DNA of 47,261 nt, taken from contig CM074811.1 of NCBI GenBank assembly GCA_037447605.1, forward strand, positions 3,608,500 to 3,655,760. Direction: 5' to 3'. This document shows, piece after piece, positions 1-12,063 of the stretch (positions are counted from its first letter, which is position 1; every line of letters starts with the position of its first letter). The stretch is from Zygnema circumcarinatum. Lineage: Eukaryota > Streptophyta > Zygnematophyceae > Zygnematales > Zygnemataceae. The translations under genes and the position numbers were made by a program. The notes beneath the pieces were generated by a model. That model was not told where the DNA came from. It did no database searches and was given only the letters and a program-made list of their open reading frames with translations.

Positions 1-593
1 GCGCAGAAAATGGGGTATATCGCGTTCCCATTCTGTCATTGCCACGGGTCGTTTTCTACGTACGACAGCGTTCGATTTTGATGTTTTATGTGGCGTACGG
101 ATTCGGTTAGGTTGTCAAAGATGGATTTAATGAAAATGGGGTATAGTTGCCGCGAGTCTGACGTTGCCACGTCGCGCGTCCTGATTGGTTGTGCGTTTCG
201 TTGGATCGAATGCGCAGAAAATGGGGTATATCGCGTTCCCATTCTGTCATTGCCACGGGTCGTTTTCTACGTACGACAGCGTTCGATTTTGATGTTTTAT
301 GTGGCGTACGGATTCGGTTAGGTTGTCAAAGATGGATTTAATGAAAATGGGGTATAGTTGCCGCGAGTCTGACGTTGCCACGTCGCGCGTCCTGATTGGT
401 TGTGCGTTTCGTTGGATCGAATGCGCAGAAAATGGGGTATATCGCGTTCCCATTCTGTCATTGCCACGTGTCGTTTTCTATGTACGACAGCGCTCGTTTT
501 GAATGTTTTACGGGACGTATTGTTGTAAATAGGGTATGTGTCGCAGCGTGTTTAAAGTGGCCACGTGGTGCATTCTAATTGGTTAAATCGCAC
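1..593. repeat. 211-bp tandem satellite array, right edge
   Basis: The same sequence restarts at positions 1, 212 and 423, a period of 211 bp. The first two copies are essentially identical. The third diverges after about 490, and a decayed remnant can be followed to about 593 through the shared motifs ending in ATTGGTT. The window opens inside the array, so it probably continues to the left. Identical 68-residue open frames occur in successive copies and on the opposite strand, as expected from repetition rather than coding. Each unit carries GCCACG and ATTGG motifs. Confidence 0.93.
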
Positions 594-1583
594 CTCGCGC
601 AACTGAACAGAACACAATATTAAACAGCTTATGTGTTCGATCAGTTTCCGTTTCAGTTCACTTCACATAATTAAGGTTCGAAGACATTTCTATAAAAAGG
701 CAACGCACGAGGATCTTGATCAGCAGCCTGTTGTTTTTTGGAATTGTTCAATGCTTAAATGAAGACCGTTGTTAAAAACAAAAAAAAAAAAAACAGAAAC
801 TTAAAGCGGATACATTTTATTTTTTGAATACCGCTTCCGAATAGTTTTTTTGAACAGCCAAAATCTTTAATTGTTCAAAGTTCAAACCAATTGGTAGTAG
901 GGGTAGTCGTCATCGATATACTTCGATATATGTCGATATACCTCGATATATATGTGCCATATCACCCAAATGCCTCGCCTGCCTTTTAAAGACAACTCCA
1001 TTCCATTTGATTTCAGATTTTGTGAGTCTCGTTGCTAATCGCAACTATGGCCAAGGAGAAATTTGTGTTTCAATTTGCAGCCTCCCTCAATTTTTTTTTG
1101 TGTATTGAGAAAATAACTTAGGAATTCATATCCCATTTCTCATTTCTCAATTTGAATCGTGTTCACAAATAAAGGATTCTATTTTGAGAATCTGGTTTTG
1201 AAAGTTTTTTTTTCCGAGGAGCCAAAAACTTTAATTTCCCTTTTCTCAACCTGTTCAGTAGTTCCGCGTCAGCCTGAACGACAAGCCCTGGCGCACACAA
1301 CCGCCTGCCGTCCGGCACCTTTGTCGCGTAGCTGGCAGCTCCTCATTGGCCGGCGACTCGCTGACTCGCTGCTGCCGCTTCGTCGCCGCGTGGATGGTTG
1401 ACCTGCTCCGGACCTTGTCGTTTTCCACAGGTACCAATATATCGCGACATCGTCCACGCATCGGCGGCGACGGCCGGCCAGAAGCTGCCGGCCGGCCGGC
1501 GCGGCCTAAGGCGCCGGCAGTCGGCCCCAACTCGGCACGGCACGGCACGGCACGCCGGCTCTGCAAACCGCCCGGCCCCCCCC
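594..1583. other. Gene-free AT-rich interval with simple repeats
   Basis: I see no convincing coding sequence here. It holds a TATAAAAAGG box at 691-700, an A-rich tract at 774-793 and four 10-bp units ending in TCGATATA at 911-950. From about 1300 the base composition turns GC-rich, with GGCCGGCC runs near 1480-1500 and a CGGCA repeat near 1533-1553. The TATA-like box has no identifiable gene downstream. Confidence 0.6.
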
Positions 1584-1668
1584 GGGCTTGGCGCACTTGC
1601 GAGGGCCGGGCTTGGCGCACTTGCGAGGGCCGGGCTTGGCGCACTTGCGAGGGCCGGGCTTGGCGCAC
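1584..1668. repeat. 24-bp GC-rich tandem repeat, about 3.5 copies
   Basis: A 24-bp unit starting GGGCTTGGCGCACTTGCGAG is repeated three times exactly, followed by a 13-bp partial copy. As 24 is divisible by three, open frames run through it on both strands and give octapeptide repeats. No flanking sequence looks like a conserved protein, so I read it as a minisatellite. Positions 1669-1967, between this repeat and the first gene, contain nothing I recognise. Confidence 0.9.
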
Positions 1669-1967
1669 AGGCATTTGGGCAACATGGCCATGCGTAGCCC
1701 CCTCATGTCACTAGGGGCTTTTCGTAAGTCTATTATGAATCCTCCCCGTGGAGGTGGGGGTGTTGTGCCTTTTACTCTAACCCCTGTAAGCATAAGAAGT
1801 AGACATTGGGGAGGACAAGGAAGGCGAGCCAAGATAATCTCCGTACAGCAGCAACAGTACGCATTCGCATCGGTCACGCGCATGCAATAATTGGTTCAGA
1901 GTCCGGCGTGCATACAAACGTCACAGCCATATAATTCACAAAATGCTCAAAATTTACAGGGACAGGA

Positions 1968-4900
1968 TCAACTGGTTCTCCGCTTTTTGGCCAAAAGAGT
2001 GCCATCGTCACAGTCCTCGTTGTCTTCCTCCACCTCTGCTCCCCTGCCGCTGACGAACTTGTGATACCTTTCCTGCACGCCAAGGGGAACAAGAACACAA
2101 GGTCAGCCTAAGGGAAGAAATGCGCTCCCTCGAGACGATGGGCAATTTCCAAAAGAGGTCGCAACGGCAGAAACCCCTTTTATTGGTTGGTGTCTGCAGT
2201 AACCAATGAAAAGCATCTCCTTGCCTTGCCTTTGCCTACCTAGTAAACCACAAGACGAAGTACAGATCTGGTTTTGCACCAAAATCGAAAACTACAGATG
2301 GAAAGGTACCATTGCACCATACCGAGCGCAGCATCATGAGGGTCGGCCGGAGGCAGGCGCTGCTGCTCGGCGGGAACCACGAGTTGACTGAGAGGCTGAA
2401 CTCCAGTGTGAACACCTGCCGGCCCGCCCCGCAGAGAGCACACAGGTGGAAAGTGAGTTTTGACAAGCTGCCAAACCACTGACCTAAACAAAAACGGGAT
2501 CGGCAAAATCCAAAGCCAAGAGCTTCATGCATACCTCATGCCACCAGCCGGCAGGGATGTATATTGCCTCTCCAGCGTGTACCTGCTGCCCAACATCCAA
2601 TAGGTTGACCTGTAATCTAAGTAAAAGACGGGGATGGAGGGGGGTCGATGGAGCCAAACGAGGCGCCGATCCTCCACTATTACAAGTTTCGGGCCTTCAC
2701 CCTTTCATTGATCTTCCTAATAATATACAGCCCCTCGGTTTAAAGAAGTAGAGGTAGCATGACTATTCTTAACATTAAGAGCACACCGTCAGCTTCATAG
2801 AGCTGGCCGGGAGAAGATATATCTTTACTGGCGAACCAGCATTTAGAACACGGTGATCAAGACTATCCACTAGCATTGCTCATCTAGTCAAGATGCACAC
2901 AAAAAAAGATGTGGCCCAACCCACACTTTCGATGTGCACATAGAGAATTCCTGTTTCTCTCTCCCAGCGGACATAGAGCGCCATCTCAGCCTACCTCTGC
3001 TCGGAATCCACTCGCATTCTCGAAGAAGAGGCGATGTTTGGTGCGGTCCGCGCAGAGGATGGAGGGGAGCGAGGACCAATTGTTCAGCGCCTCTGAATGG
3101 CCGACAAGGATATAACGTGAGTCAGTCACTCTCTCCCTGTTGAGGAGATCAAAAAACTGAAGCGCAACTACAAGATTTCCTGACAAGAGCATGCTGGCAT
3201 TCCTCTCAGAATGGAACAAGAGGGGGTATGTTGATATCTTCAAGTATCACCTCCAATGTAGTAGTGTGTACAACATGAGTCCAGAGAAATTTCTGTTCCG
3301 AATTTCGGAAGCACAACGGAGCTGAAAGCTGCTACGCCACAATAAGCGCATCCCCTCTCTCGAGTGCTCTCACCCCCTCCCCTTTGACAGTGAAGAAAGC
3401 AGTAGTTGAGCCCCCCACCTTTCTGCCATGGCTGCGGGTACACGTGTCGCGCATGCCCCGGCGGGTAGAGGTGGACCACCTTGCTGCCGTGGCAGCACAC
3501 GTGGAGGTTGTCCAGCGCGTCAAAGTGAAGGCGGCTCGTGGCCAGACTGCCCGCCCAGAGGTTGTGCTGCCGCGCCATGGCGGAGGAGGGGAGGAAGGGT
3601 GCACGGAGGGTGGGGGCAAGGAGCTCCCTCACAAAGAATTGGAACTGGGGGGGGAGGCTGGCATCCATGGATTCAAGAAGGGGAAGGCCTCTCCAGGTGA
3701 GGTACAAAAGGTCTTCACCTGACAACTCACTCAGTCTGGAAGCTTCCTTCAAGCACTCGGCCAAAGGCATGACTTCGGTGCGTGATGATGGGATTGGCCA
3801 GAAGGTGAGAGGAGATGCAGATTCGCAAGAAGGGGGATTTGACGCACAGGAACCTCGACATTCTTCACGAGGCATGTCTTTAAATTCCTCACAATCATGA
3901 CCGGAAAGGATTTGCATCCCTAAACCAGCTGGCGACGCTGGGTTTCTTCCCGACTTGTCGCTTCCTCCTCTGATTGTTCCCTCCATTGATGGAATACATC
4001 CATCCAGATTTACTTTTCTCTCACCATTCTCTCTGAATACTCCAGGTCTACTCTCCGCCTCAGAGGTGATTGCAGAGTGACCTATATTATCTCTGACTCC
4101 TTCAAATGCTCGATGTTCCACCCGACTCGGGAGTCTGTCACAACAACTTCCTGCATCCGAAGCGTCTCTGGCGACTGAATCTCTCTTGTCGAGGCTTCTG
4201 CAAGGTCTATCCGCTGAATGGTTGACCTCTGTCATTCGTGAATAATGCAAGCAAAAGGTCTCCACCTGTGACAGAGCGGCTGCTATGTGTCAAGGAATAT
4301 GGTTGCTGAGAAAGCCAGTTGGATTTAACGTTTGCTTGACAATACTGAGGGCAAAAACTTCACGACATTGCCTGATCGAAGGACTGTTCACAAATGTTTG
4401 CATCTCGTGCCTGATAGCCGCCCGCTAAGAATGGTGGCAGTTCCTCCGATGCTCTTCCTTTCAACTGACCATTAATCACTGCTCCACAAGCCACAAGGCA
4501 TAGACATGGTCCTGATTACCCCGGCGGACCGACATAAACAACGAGTTTTTTTTTTTGTTTGTTTCCTAGCACTACTCTCTTGAAAGCTATTTCGTGGGCC
4601 CAGCCTAAATCTTGAAAAGGCCTGCATGTCTGAGCACGCCCATGTTTGTCTATGCGAAACTCCTGAAGCCCCATTCCTGCCTTTAGCCCTGACCTTGACT
4701 CAATATTTTATCGTTCAGCTTTGTACCCTCGTCGTGACTTCAGTTTTATGCAGTCTAAAGTTAGACTTCATAATTTTCAATCCGAATTGCAAGTTGTTTC
4801 ATCATACCTCCACCAAGCTGCCGAGTAGTTTGGCGAGGCCGTCATGCACTCGTGCTGTGCCCAGAACCTCCTTCCAATCCGGGGCCCACGTGGCTGACAA

Positions 4901-5095
4901 GAGCAACGGCATCTCCCCCAACTCCTCCCCACTACGCGGTGCCGCTTCCAGCCTCCGCAAGGCAGTCTTCATGGGAGGGCCTTCCTCCACCCGCTGAAGT
5001 GCCTCCTTGAAATGCTGCAACATTGGAAGGTGCAAGGAATTGCCCCCCACTGTGGCTCGGATTTCAGCTAAAGCAAGAAGGATAAGGAGCTGGCA
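1968..5095 (-). CDS. JmjC/cupin-8 domain Fe(II)/2-oxoglutarate oxygenase
   Basis: Inferred exons on the minus strand: 5095-4808, 4265-3374, 3092-2995, 2609-2535, 2415-2323 and 2072-1968. Phases match across every junction and the frame ends at a TGA at 1968-1970. This gives about 516 residues, without a confirmed first exon. The JmjC core is clear: an NLWAGS strand, the metal-binding HFD triad (His at 3527-3525, Asp at 3521-3519), a YPPGHARHVYP strand, then AGEAIYIPAGWWHEV with the distal His at 2540-2538, followed by FSLSVNSWF. The family hydroxylates or demethylates protein or RNA side chains; the substrate is unknown here. The N-terminal half is low in recognisable motifs. The C-terminus is acidic (EVEEDNEDCDD) and ends in basic AKKRRTS, perhaps nuclear. 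The start codon is unresolved: an upstream exon between 5095 and 5361, or an internal ATG at 5023. It is divergent from RTF2. Confidence 0.85.
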
Positions 5096-5360
5096 CTGTA
5101 CTCTAACCAACGACTCGAAGGTGAAATGTAGGCCGTCCCCGGGCTCATTTCATCCGAGAGAAACCTGAGCCAGCCGGTGTCATAAAAAAAACCAAACAAA
5201 CAAACAAACCGTCGGAAAAGGACGCGAGATTGAACACCGCTGGGCTCGGACTGCGCACTTCGCACTTTGAAGGCTGTGGCTTTGTTTATGATAAACTCGC
5301 AGCTGCACGCCAGCAGCGCGTGCGTAATCTTCAGAAGCACAAGGAGCAGCACGGGCAGCC
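5096..5360. promoter_or_regulatory. Short divergent promoter between JmjC gene and RTF2
   Basis: Only about 265 bp separate the first supported JmjC exon from the RTF2 ATG at 5361. The two genes point away from each other, so this interval must hold both 5' ends, and possibly a small first JmjC exon. It contains a CAAACAAACAAAC run near 5191-5206. No TATA box is evident. The RTF2 start lies in the palindrome CCATGG, so an ATG also exists on the opposite strand there; I do not assign it to the JmjC gene. Confidence 0.5.
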
Positions 5361-8015
5361 ATGGGGCTGGACGGAGGGACCATCATATCGCGCACTGACG
5401 TCCTGCGTGGAGCTTCCTGGCGCGTCGCTTCAACGTAAGGGGGGAGGGGGGGGAGAGGCAGCCTCAGCCTGAGGGGTCCTGCAGGGTCGTGAAGGTTCTT
5501 TTCAATTGACTGATCATTCTGGACGTTTCGCTTTACCGTTCTCCGAGTTCAACAGTCCTGAACGCAACCGGCCTGCATGTCGGACTTCAAAGTGGCAGTT
5601 ACCTTTTCCAGGAAAAGCATAGTCTAATACTTTTAAATTTTTGCATTTGAATTTTTTGTGCTATAAAGGCTATTTGTTTCAGCGCTCCTTTGCTTTCTTG
5701 AAAAAAATGCAGAGATGAGCAGCATCGATCTAGTAGGGGCGGCCAAGTATCAACGGGCTATGTGGCCCAGCAGGAGAGTGGCAGCGCTGCAGAGGTTGCA
5801 GCTGCCAAGTGGAGCTCGTGTGCTCTCACAGGGGAACGACTTCAAGAGCCGGTGGTGGCGGATGACTTGGGCAAATTGTAAAGACGTTCTCTCTGGGGCT
5901 TGTCTTCAACTATTTCATCAGTTCTTTACTTCTCTACTAGCTGATTGTTTTGACTTGGTGAGAAGCGTTCTTGTGAGCTCTCAATAACACAGTTTATTGT
6001 TTGGTGGACGCAGATATAATCGAGAGAGTGTGGTGCAGCTGCTATTGGCCAGAAATGGGGTCTTTGCCGAGGACGCTGCGAAGGTATGCTTCCAATAAGC
6101 ATTTCTCAGCGTGAGATGGGCCAGCAAAGTCAAGGAGCAAATAAAGTTCAAGAGTCTCGACAATAGGATCACTGTCCGCGATTCAGGCTCTTTGGGAGAG
6201 GTTTGTGAAGCAAAGCAGTCCGTTCAGTTCGATAGAGCGACAATGGGGTATTACTGCAGTTGTGAAGCCTGTCCTACTGTTAGGTGATAGGAGAGATTGG
6301 CTCCAAAGAAGGTTGCAGAAATTGATGATTTTTTTTGTTCTTTAAGCTGAGCCGCTTTAACCTTCTTCGCTGATGTGCTCTTGGCTGAGCCGTTGTTTAA
6401 TAAGTTGAACTTAGGGGAAACGTGCAGTATCGGTATGAAAACCAGCTTCACTTCTTGGTGAACTTTGAACACCTCCGCTCTCTGAAGGTGAGGATTATTG
6501 CTTGAAGGATTTTATGGATTGCCTTACAACGATGACTGAAAGCAGCTGAACTTTAAGCTCTGATGACTAACTTTTTGCAAGTAGATTAAAAATCTCACTT
6601 ATAAGAAGTTAGTGGAAAAAACTGGCTTTATAAGGGCCAGTTCGGAGGTTTGACTCCATCCCGCCATCGTTGTTTGTTTCGACTCATGTTTCTGCAGAAT
6701 GTATTCATATTGAAGCCGCAGTATGCGATAGAGTCTGGGGAAAAGTTTGGCGCGACGGTCTCAAAGCAGGAATCAAACTCTATACAGAAAGACGGAAACT
6801 TCGTATGCCCAATCACAGCTGTGGAAGCATGTGGGGCCCACCCGTGAGTCCCAACGTTCAGACCCAACCAGCGCCGCTTTTTGCTTTTGTTCTCTCAACG
6901 TAGTTATGGTTGAGGCATCAGACTTTGAGACAAGGATTACCTTCTAAAGCTCTGGGCGCATACCCAGGATTATTGGTTAGATGGTTGATTGGTTTTTTTA
7001 TTAGTTGTTGGACTATGTCGAGATGAAGCCTCACTTGTTAGTGCACGCGAGCTTTTGCAGATTTGCAGCTCTTCGGCCTTGTGGTCATTGCTTCAGCTGT
7101 CGTGCATTAAGAGAGGTGAGCATTTGATTTTTGCTTTAATTTTTAACGGAACGAGGAGTTCAAGATGGACCTGATGCAGAAAGCTACTGCTACTTAGGTC
7201 TACCAATTACTTCTCGTGCTTTCGTCAAGGAGAATATGTTTTACCCCTTGGACAACGTGATTTGTACTCCCATATTTCTTGAGCTTTGCTTGCATAGAAT
7301 ATAGAAATGGGGGCCATTTTTTCCAATGATATACTTTACATTGCAGCTTGCGGCCTCTATGGCAACGCTTTTGCAGGTGAAAGACGCTTGCTGTCCCCTT
7401 TGCAGCACACCATATGCGCTTGAAGAGGTTGTGGTCCTCAATCCTCCAGAGTCGCAGGTGAGAGTTTAGGTCTGCCGCTCGTTCTCCATTGTCGGCTGAA
7501 GCTGCAGTGTGCTAACCAAGGCTGCCATAACAAGATGGTGATACATAAGTTTTTCCCGTTATTGTTGCTTCCCTGCTCCAGATACGTGAACTTCGTGAGA
7601 AGCTGAGGAGGACGAAGAAAGTGCGGGATGTAAAGGTAAGGTTCATGGCTTGTAGAAGCCATCCCATCCCATCTCATCCATCTTATGCTAATTGTGTCAT
7701 GGTGCTGTTGCAGAAGTAGCTTTGCTTTGCATTCCTTTTCAAGCCCTTGAACAAGTTGCATGGGTGGGGGCAGCAGCCCCTCCCTTTGATATGCTAGTCC
7801 TCCTCAGCTGCAAAATTGCAAGCAGCTCTCATTGTGATCCGACGACTGTTGATTTGTTCAAGAACGCTTTCAATTTTTCATGTGGTAAAATCCCTCTGGC
7901 GATTGTTGTGGGGCAGGGCCAAAAGAGGAAACGTTCTGATGACGCCATCGTTGGCAGCAGTAGTGAACCTGCGCAGGCTCAGCAACCCACCCCTGTACAG
8001 AATGGCTGCGAATGA
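5361..8015 (+). CDS. RTF2: Replication termination factor 2 (RTF2)
   Basis: Nine inferred exons: 5361-5434, 5713-5877, 6014-6083, 6428-6487, 6698-6843, 7061-7115, 7377-7457, 7582-7635 and 7917-8015. All junctions are GT-AG and in phase, giving 267 residues. The start MGLDGGTI matches the invariant RTF2 N-terminus, in a strong GCAGCCATGG context. Next come WSSCALTGERLQEPVVAD and LGKLYNRESV, the first half of the U-box-like fold. The C2HC2 RING-like second half follows: FVCPITAVEACG, FAALRPCGHCFSCRALRE and DACCPLCSTPY. A basic KKRK-type linker (GQKRKRSDD) and a short Gln/Pro tail end the protein. RTF2 acts at stalled replication forks in yeast and animals and in pre-mRNA splicing in Arabidopsis. 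It lacks the long Ser/Lys-rich C-terminal region of animal homologues. It is divergent from the JmjC gene. Confidence 0.96.
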
Positions 8016-9064
8016 TGCAGGAATGTGTATTGAGAGAGTTGAGACCCGTTTGTGCCAACCCAACCAAATTCTATCTGCAGGCGACATGTTGCCTGCTGTC
8101 ATCCCAACTCGCTCAAACCTTTCATTATAGTTTTTAAGTTTTCCCCCTGGTTTACAAGTCATCGTTTTGGGTTCCTCCAAGTTTACATTTGGCACCCATC
8201 GGTCACAGTTTTTAAGTAAATAGGTTCCAGCTCACGCTGCGTACTCGTCCACTATGGCGTTGTCAGCGAGCTGTACCCATTCGGAGACGAGAACTTTGGC
8301 AGTGCTCAATTTTCCTTCAAACCGGTAAGCTTTGATACCAAATGACGAGGAGCAGAAGTTGATTGGAGGTATTCGGTTCTCTCATGACGACCATGAGTTA
8401 GGCTCTGACTCGTGGCGGTGGACTTGACTCCTTGCAGATGCTCCTTCCTGAAATCTTCGGTTGTACCACAGTACGCTGCAACGGAAGACGTAGTGTGCAG
8501 AAATCGATCTGTTTTTAAGAAACAATAACTGTAGAGCAGACTTTAGTTAGAAGTTTGGTAAACCCTTTCTTTAAGAAAACCAAATGCGTGATTTGATGCT
8601 AACATAAGGTTCGACAGAGGGGCGTGACGCATTAAAGCAGAGTCAGCGAGTCTCTGTTGGAAGCTGACATTGAACTAAAGCTTGAAGTCGGAGCAAGCAC
8701 TCTTTCCATGCCCTCCTCGCCGAGTGTGTCCGAGTAGTGAGCCCTTTGTCTGTCAGCGCCTGCTCTGATCATTGCCCGGCAGGGCAGGCTGCCGAGAGCA
8801 TCCAAAGCATGCATCAAAAGGCAACAGGCAAATAAGACCCCGAAGCTCATACATGTCCAGCGGGGCACCCCCCCGTCCGCCATAGAATAGAGCACAGGAG
8901 AGAAGGAAGCAGGGGCCGCACTCGTTCCATGTGGCCCAGTTCACGCGCAATCCGAAAAACCAGTCCCGTTCGGTCGGACAGTTCCTTGCGGCCACACGGA
9001 ACCGCCGCGCCGCCCCCTTGGCTGCGCGGGCGAGCGCGGACCGCGGAACGCAGCTGGGCCCGCC
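8016..9064. other. Intergenic region between RTF2 and CGL160
   Basis: About 1 kb between tandem genes, holding the RTF2 3' UTR on the left and the CGL160 promoter and 5' UTR on the right. From about 8850 onward it becomes GC-rich as the CGL160 start approaches. Open frames on both strands at 8750-9060 are shadows of this GC-rich block. No TATA box or further gene is apparent. Confidence 0.5.
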
Positions 9065-12063
9065 ATGGCCGCCATGGCCGAGCTCCACAGCGCGGGCTCT
9101 GTGTGTCGCCTGCCTTCGGCGGTCGCTGACCGCGGCCTTGAGCGGACACCTTCGCGCTTCTGCAGGACTCGCGCCGTCATCCGGGGAAGGCCTCGGAGTT
9201 CTGCTGCAAAAGGAGGTTTTGGGTCCGCTAAACGGTCATGCTCAGGAGCCGTAGTTTGTGCGGCTGTGCGAAAGCAGTCCGGTGGTGATGCTCCTGGAGA
9301 ATACGGAGGGCCGCCAGTTGACCTAAGAATAAGGAAAACCTGGGGAGGAAACGATGCGGATCCGATCAGTTCACCGGAAAAGTACATTTGGAATGCTGAT
9401 TGGAAGACGCAGCTCGACAATGAGGCCAAGGCCGCCGCAGAGGCGGGAGAATCCGACAGTGCGAATGTAGGTGCAGTGGTTCAAGAAAGCGCACCGTCCC
9501 TATTTGTTCTGATGATGTGAAGTTTGGCAGTGTCGCGCCGGCAGGAGTTGACTAGCCTCAATGCGTTTGTTGGGTTTCAGCAAAGCGAAAATGTATAGTT
9601 AATGATTTGTGCACCTTTTCAAAACGCTGTTGAATTGCTATAATTGTGGCACGTGGCAGAAGAAGAAGGAGCAGGACGCTGGATTTTTGAGTATCGGCCG
9701 AGCTTTTGCTCTCGATAGGTAATTGCAGTGACGCTCTAACGAAAAATTGGGAGCTTCCACTGAGAATTCATATATGTAGGCACTTGTAGCGTTTACCTTA
9801 TCACCTTGCATTACTTAAATCTTCTATATCTACTGTGTTGACACTGAAAGGAAAGTGCATAATCTAGATTGCATTTCCTGATAGTTCTAATGTACAGCAT
9901 TAAAGAAAATGTCAATTGTACCCACTTTCAATCGTCCTATAGGCACTAGGATGAAACCCATGCCCTTTACTTCGCCGAAACAAGTAATTGCACATGCTCG
10001 GTCATGCAAGGTGCGTCCTCACTCATTTGTTTTGCTTGAGTAGCAATTCAAAAATGCTATATTACTGGGTTGATTGGAAGAGTTCAGCACATGAGCTGAT
10101 AGGGCCATGTGAGTTGGAAACGCTATTTGTCCATAAGGCAAATTCGAAATGAGGTACGCACGTGTCTAATGCTTCCACTTACAAAGTGGTGAATCGTTGA
10201 CGGCGTGCTGCTGAGCGGCTGCTCATGGCGAGCTACATGGTGCAGTTTGGATGTTGATCTCAGCACTGAACTCAGTAAACCCTCGAAGGCCACCTTGCAA
10301 CGCCAGGTGGCTGCAGCACGGGAAGGGGCCACTCCTGAGGTAGAGTAAAGTGGAAGAACCGCATGTTCGTTACACCCATTTGTCAATATACAATATGGTT
10401 AAACAACCCAATAGCACTTTTCCTCTTTATCAGGAAGCTGTTCAGTTCTGAAAGTCTGAAGACGTACTTCCTGGATTTCTGCAGATGATTCAGTCGGTTT
10501 TGTATGGCTGTAAAGTCAGTATCAAACTGTTTGGATGTTATTGGTTGCACGTTGGCTCAATCGGCTTGATTCGTCCATCGAGTGATCTGAATGGTCGCTG
10601 TTGATGCCTTGGCAGCAAGGAAAGAAGGAGGGCATCCAGTGGCGGTTTGCTCCAACGAAGGGAGAGGAGAAGAAGTGGGAGAAAGCGGCCAAATTCACCA
10701 CAGGTGGCTCGGTGAGCTGCAAGTACTTGAGTTTGGAATGTCCAATTGCCATGTGTAAAAGACAGGGAGATTGGAAAAATGCGTATACGACGACCTACGG
10801 CAGTTACTCAAACATTGCTTTTGAGTTCGTCCTGTTGTATCGTACTTGTGGAAAACAGGAGAGGCTGCTTCAGGAGGTTAAGGAGATTAGGGCAGTGAGG
10901 GATCTTGCAGCAGAGCGTGAAGCGAGTCTCCGCCGCTTTGAAAAGGTGTGGGCGTCACTGCTTCCAACGCAAACCAGTCTCCTGAAGTTAACTTGAGCAA
11001 AGTTTGCTTGAATCATTTATGCATCCTTTTCATGTTCACTCGCTCGTTTTTGTGCATAATTTTTGTGGCTGAATCTGTACTTGCAATGAACTTGGCAACT
11101 TAATTTTTGGTCAGTCATCAGTAGGCCCACAAGTCGCCTCTCCCTTGTGGGTGGTCCTGGCCACAAGTATTTGCATGCAAACTCAGACAGGGGTGGGTCG
11201 GGAGGTTCCGCGAGGCAGCTCAAGGACGATCTGCTGCTTTTTACTATTGGCATTGGAGCTCTCTGCGATGTGAGTGCATACGCTGTCTATTCGCCGGAAG
11301 TCGCACTAAGGTGAGGGTGGCTCACAGCAACCAAGGGAGTTGGACCTTACAGAGTTCCTTTGAAGCCTCTAATGATGTTCTTGGGCCAATCCTTTCCTTT
11401 CATCGCTGCTTCTCACTATTTATAAGTCATTTATCGCCTCTTGGGTGGCGCACTACAGTTATGCAGTCGGACTCCTTGGAGCGGTTGCTTATGTACGAAT
11501 GCTCAGCAGCAGCGTGGAAGCTATTGGAAGTGATTCCGTATCGGGGGCAGCCAAGTGAGTTCTTCCTCTGTGTCATGAGTTAGGGCCTGCTCTTAAACAT
11601 TTCATGAGTGCTTAAACCTGCCTATCTTTTGTCCGTGTGTAAAGCAATCTCCATGTCGTTTTTCTAAGCACCAATGGGGCAAGAGGGATTTCACAGAGGT
11701 GCATTGGGGCAGCCCCGCATCCTAGTCCCGGTGATTCTCGTGATGACCTTCAATCGGTGGAACAGGTAAGGGCCTCGTGGTTAGCTTTGCCATTGGCCAA
11801 ACGTCTGTGTGGCTTTCCATAGTGAAGTAAGAGCTCATTGGACGTAACTGAAATTATAACGCGGCTCGTTAGCGAATGCCGCCAGAGAGTTCCCGCTTTC
11901 CTAATTTCCTTTTTGGGCGGCTTGCAGCGTGTTGGTTCCCGAATATGGGCTCTTAAACCTGCAGCTTATTCCGATGCTCATCGGATTCTTCACATACAAA
12001 GCCGCCACACTAGTGCAAACATTTAAAGAAATCTTAGATCCTTATTTGGAGGATCCAAAATAA
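9065..12063 (+). CDS. CGL160: CGL160-like chloroplast ATP synthase assembly factor
   Basis: Nine inferred exons: 9065-9466, 9660-9718, 10246-10339, 10616-10711, 10859-10945, 11219-11310, 11459-11554, 11697-11765 and 11928-12063. They are in phase throughout and give 376 residues. Residues 1-75 are Ser/Arg/Ala-rich, like a chloroplast transit peptide. Then come the conserved blocks GEYGGPPVDLRIRKTWGG, ADPISSPEKYIWNADW, GFLSIGRAFALD and FAPTKGEEKKWEKAAKF TTGGS. The C-terminal half is the AtpI/UncI-like membrane domain: LLLFTIGIGALCDVSAYAVY, SYAVGLLGALAYVRMLSSS, QPRILVPVILVMTFNRWN and PMLIGFFTYKAATL, about four membrane segments. In Arabidopsis CGL160 sits in thylakoids and promotes c-ring assembly and joining of CF1 to CFo. 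The protein is restricted to the green lineage, so it is the best single taxonomic marker here. It is slightly longer than the Arabidopsis protein, mainly at the N-terminus. Confidence 0.96.

Noticed and set aside
36-453. Repeated 68-residue frames on both strands at the left end
   Set aside because: They recur exactly with the 211-bp satellite period, so repetition and not coding keeps them open.
1047-1120. ATGGCCAAGGAGAAATTTGTG, resembling the start of elongation factor 1-alpha
   Set aside because: The match lasts only about four codons and the frame stops soon after, with no downstream family motif.
1255-1890. Overlapping open frames of 100-139 codons
   Set aside because: They run through the 24-bp repeat on both strands, with no recognisable protein family or splice chain.
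6116-6192. Possible RTF2 exon with KVKEQIKFKSLD reading
   Set aside because: Its phase does not fit the neighbouring exons; the exon at 6428-6487 (NFEHLRSLK) fits both phase and family.
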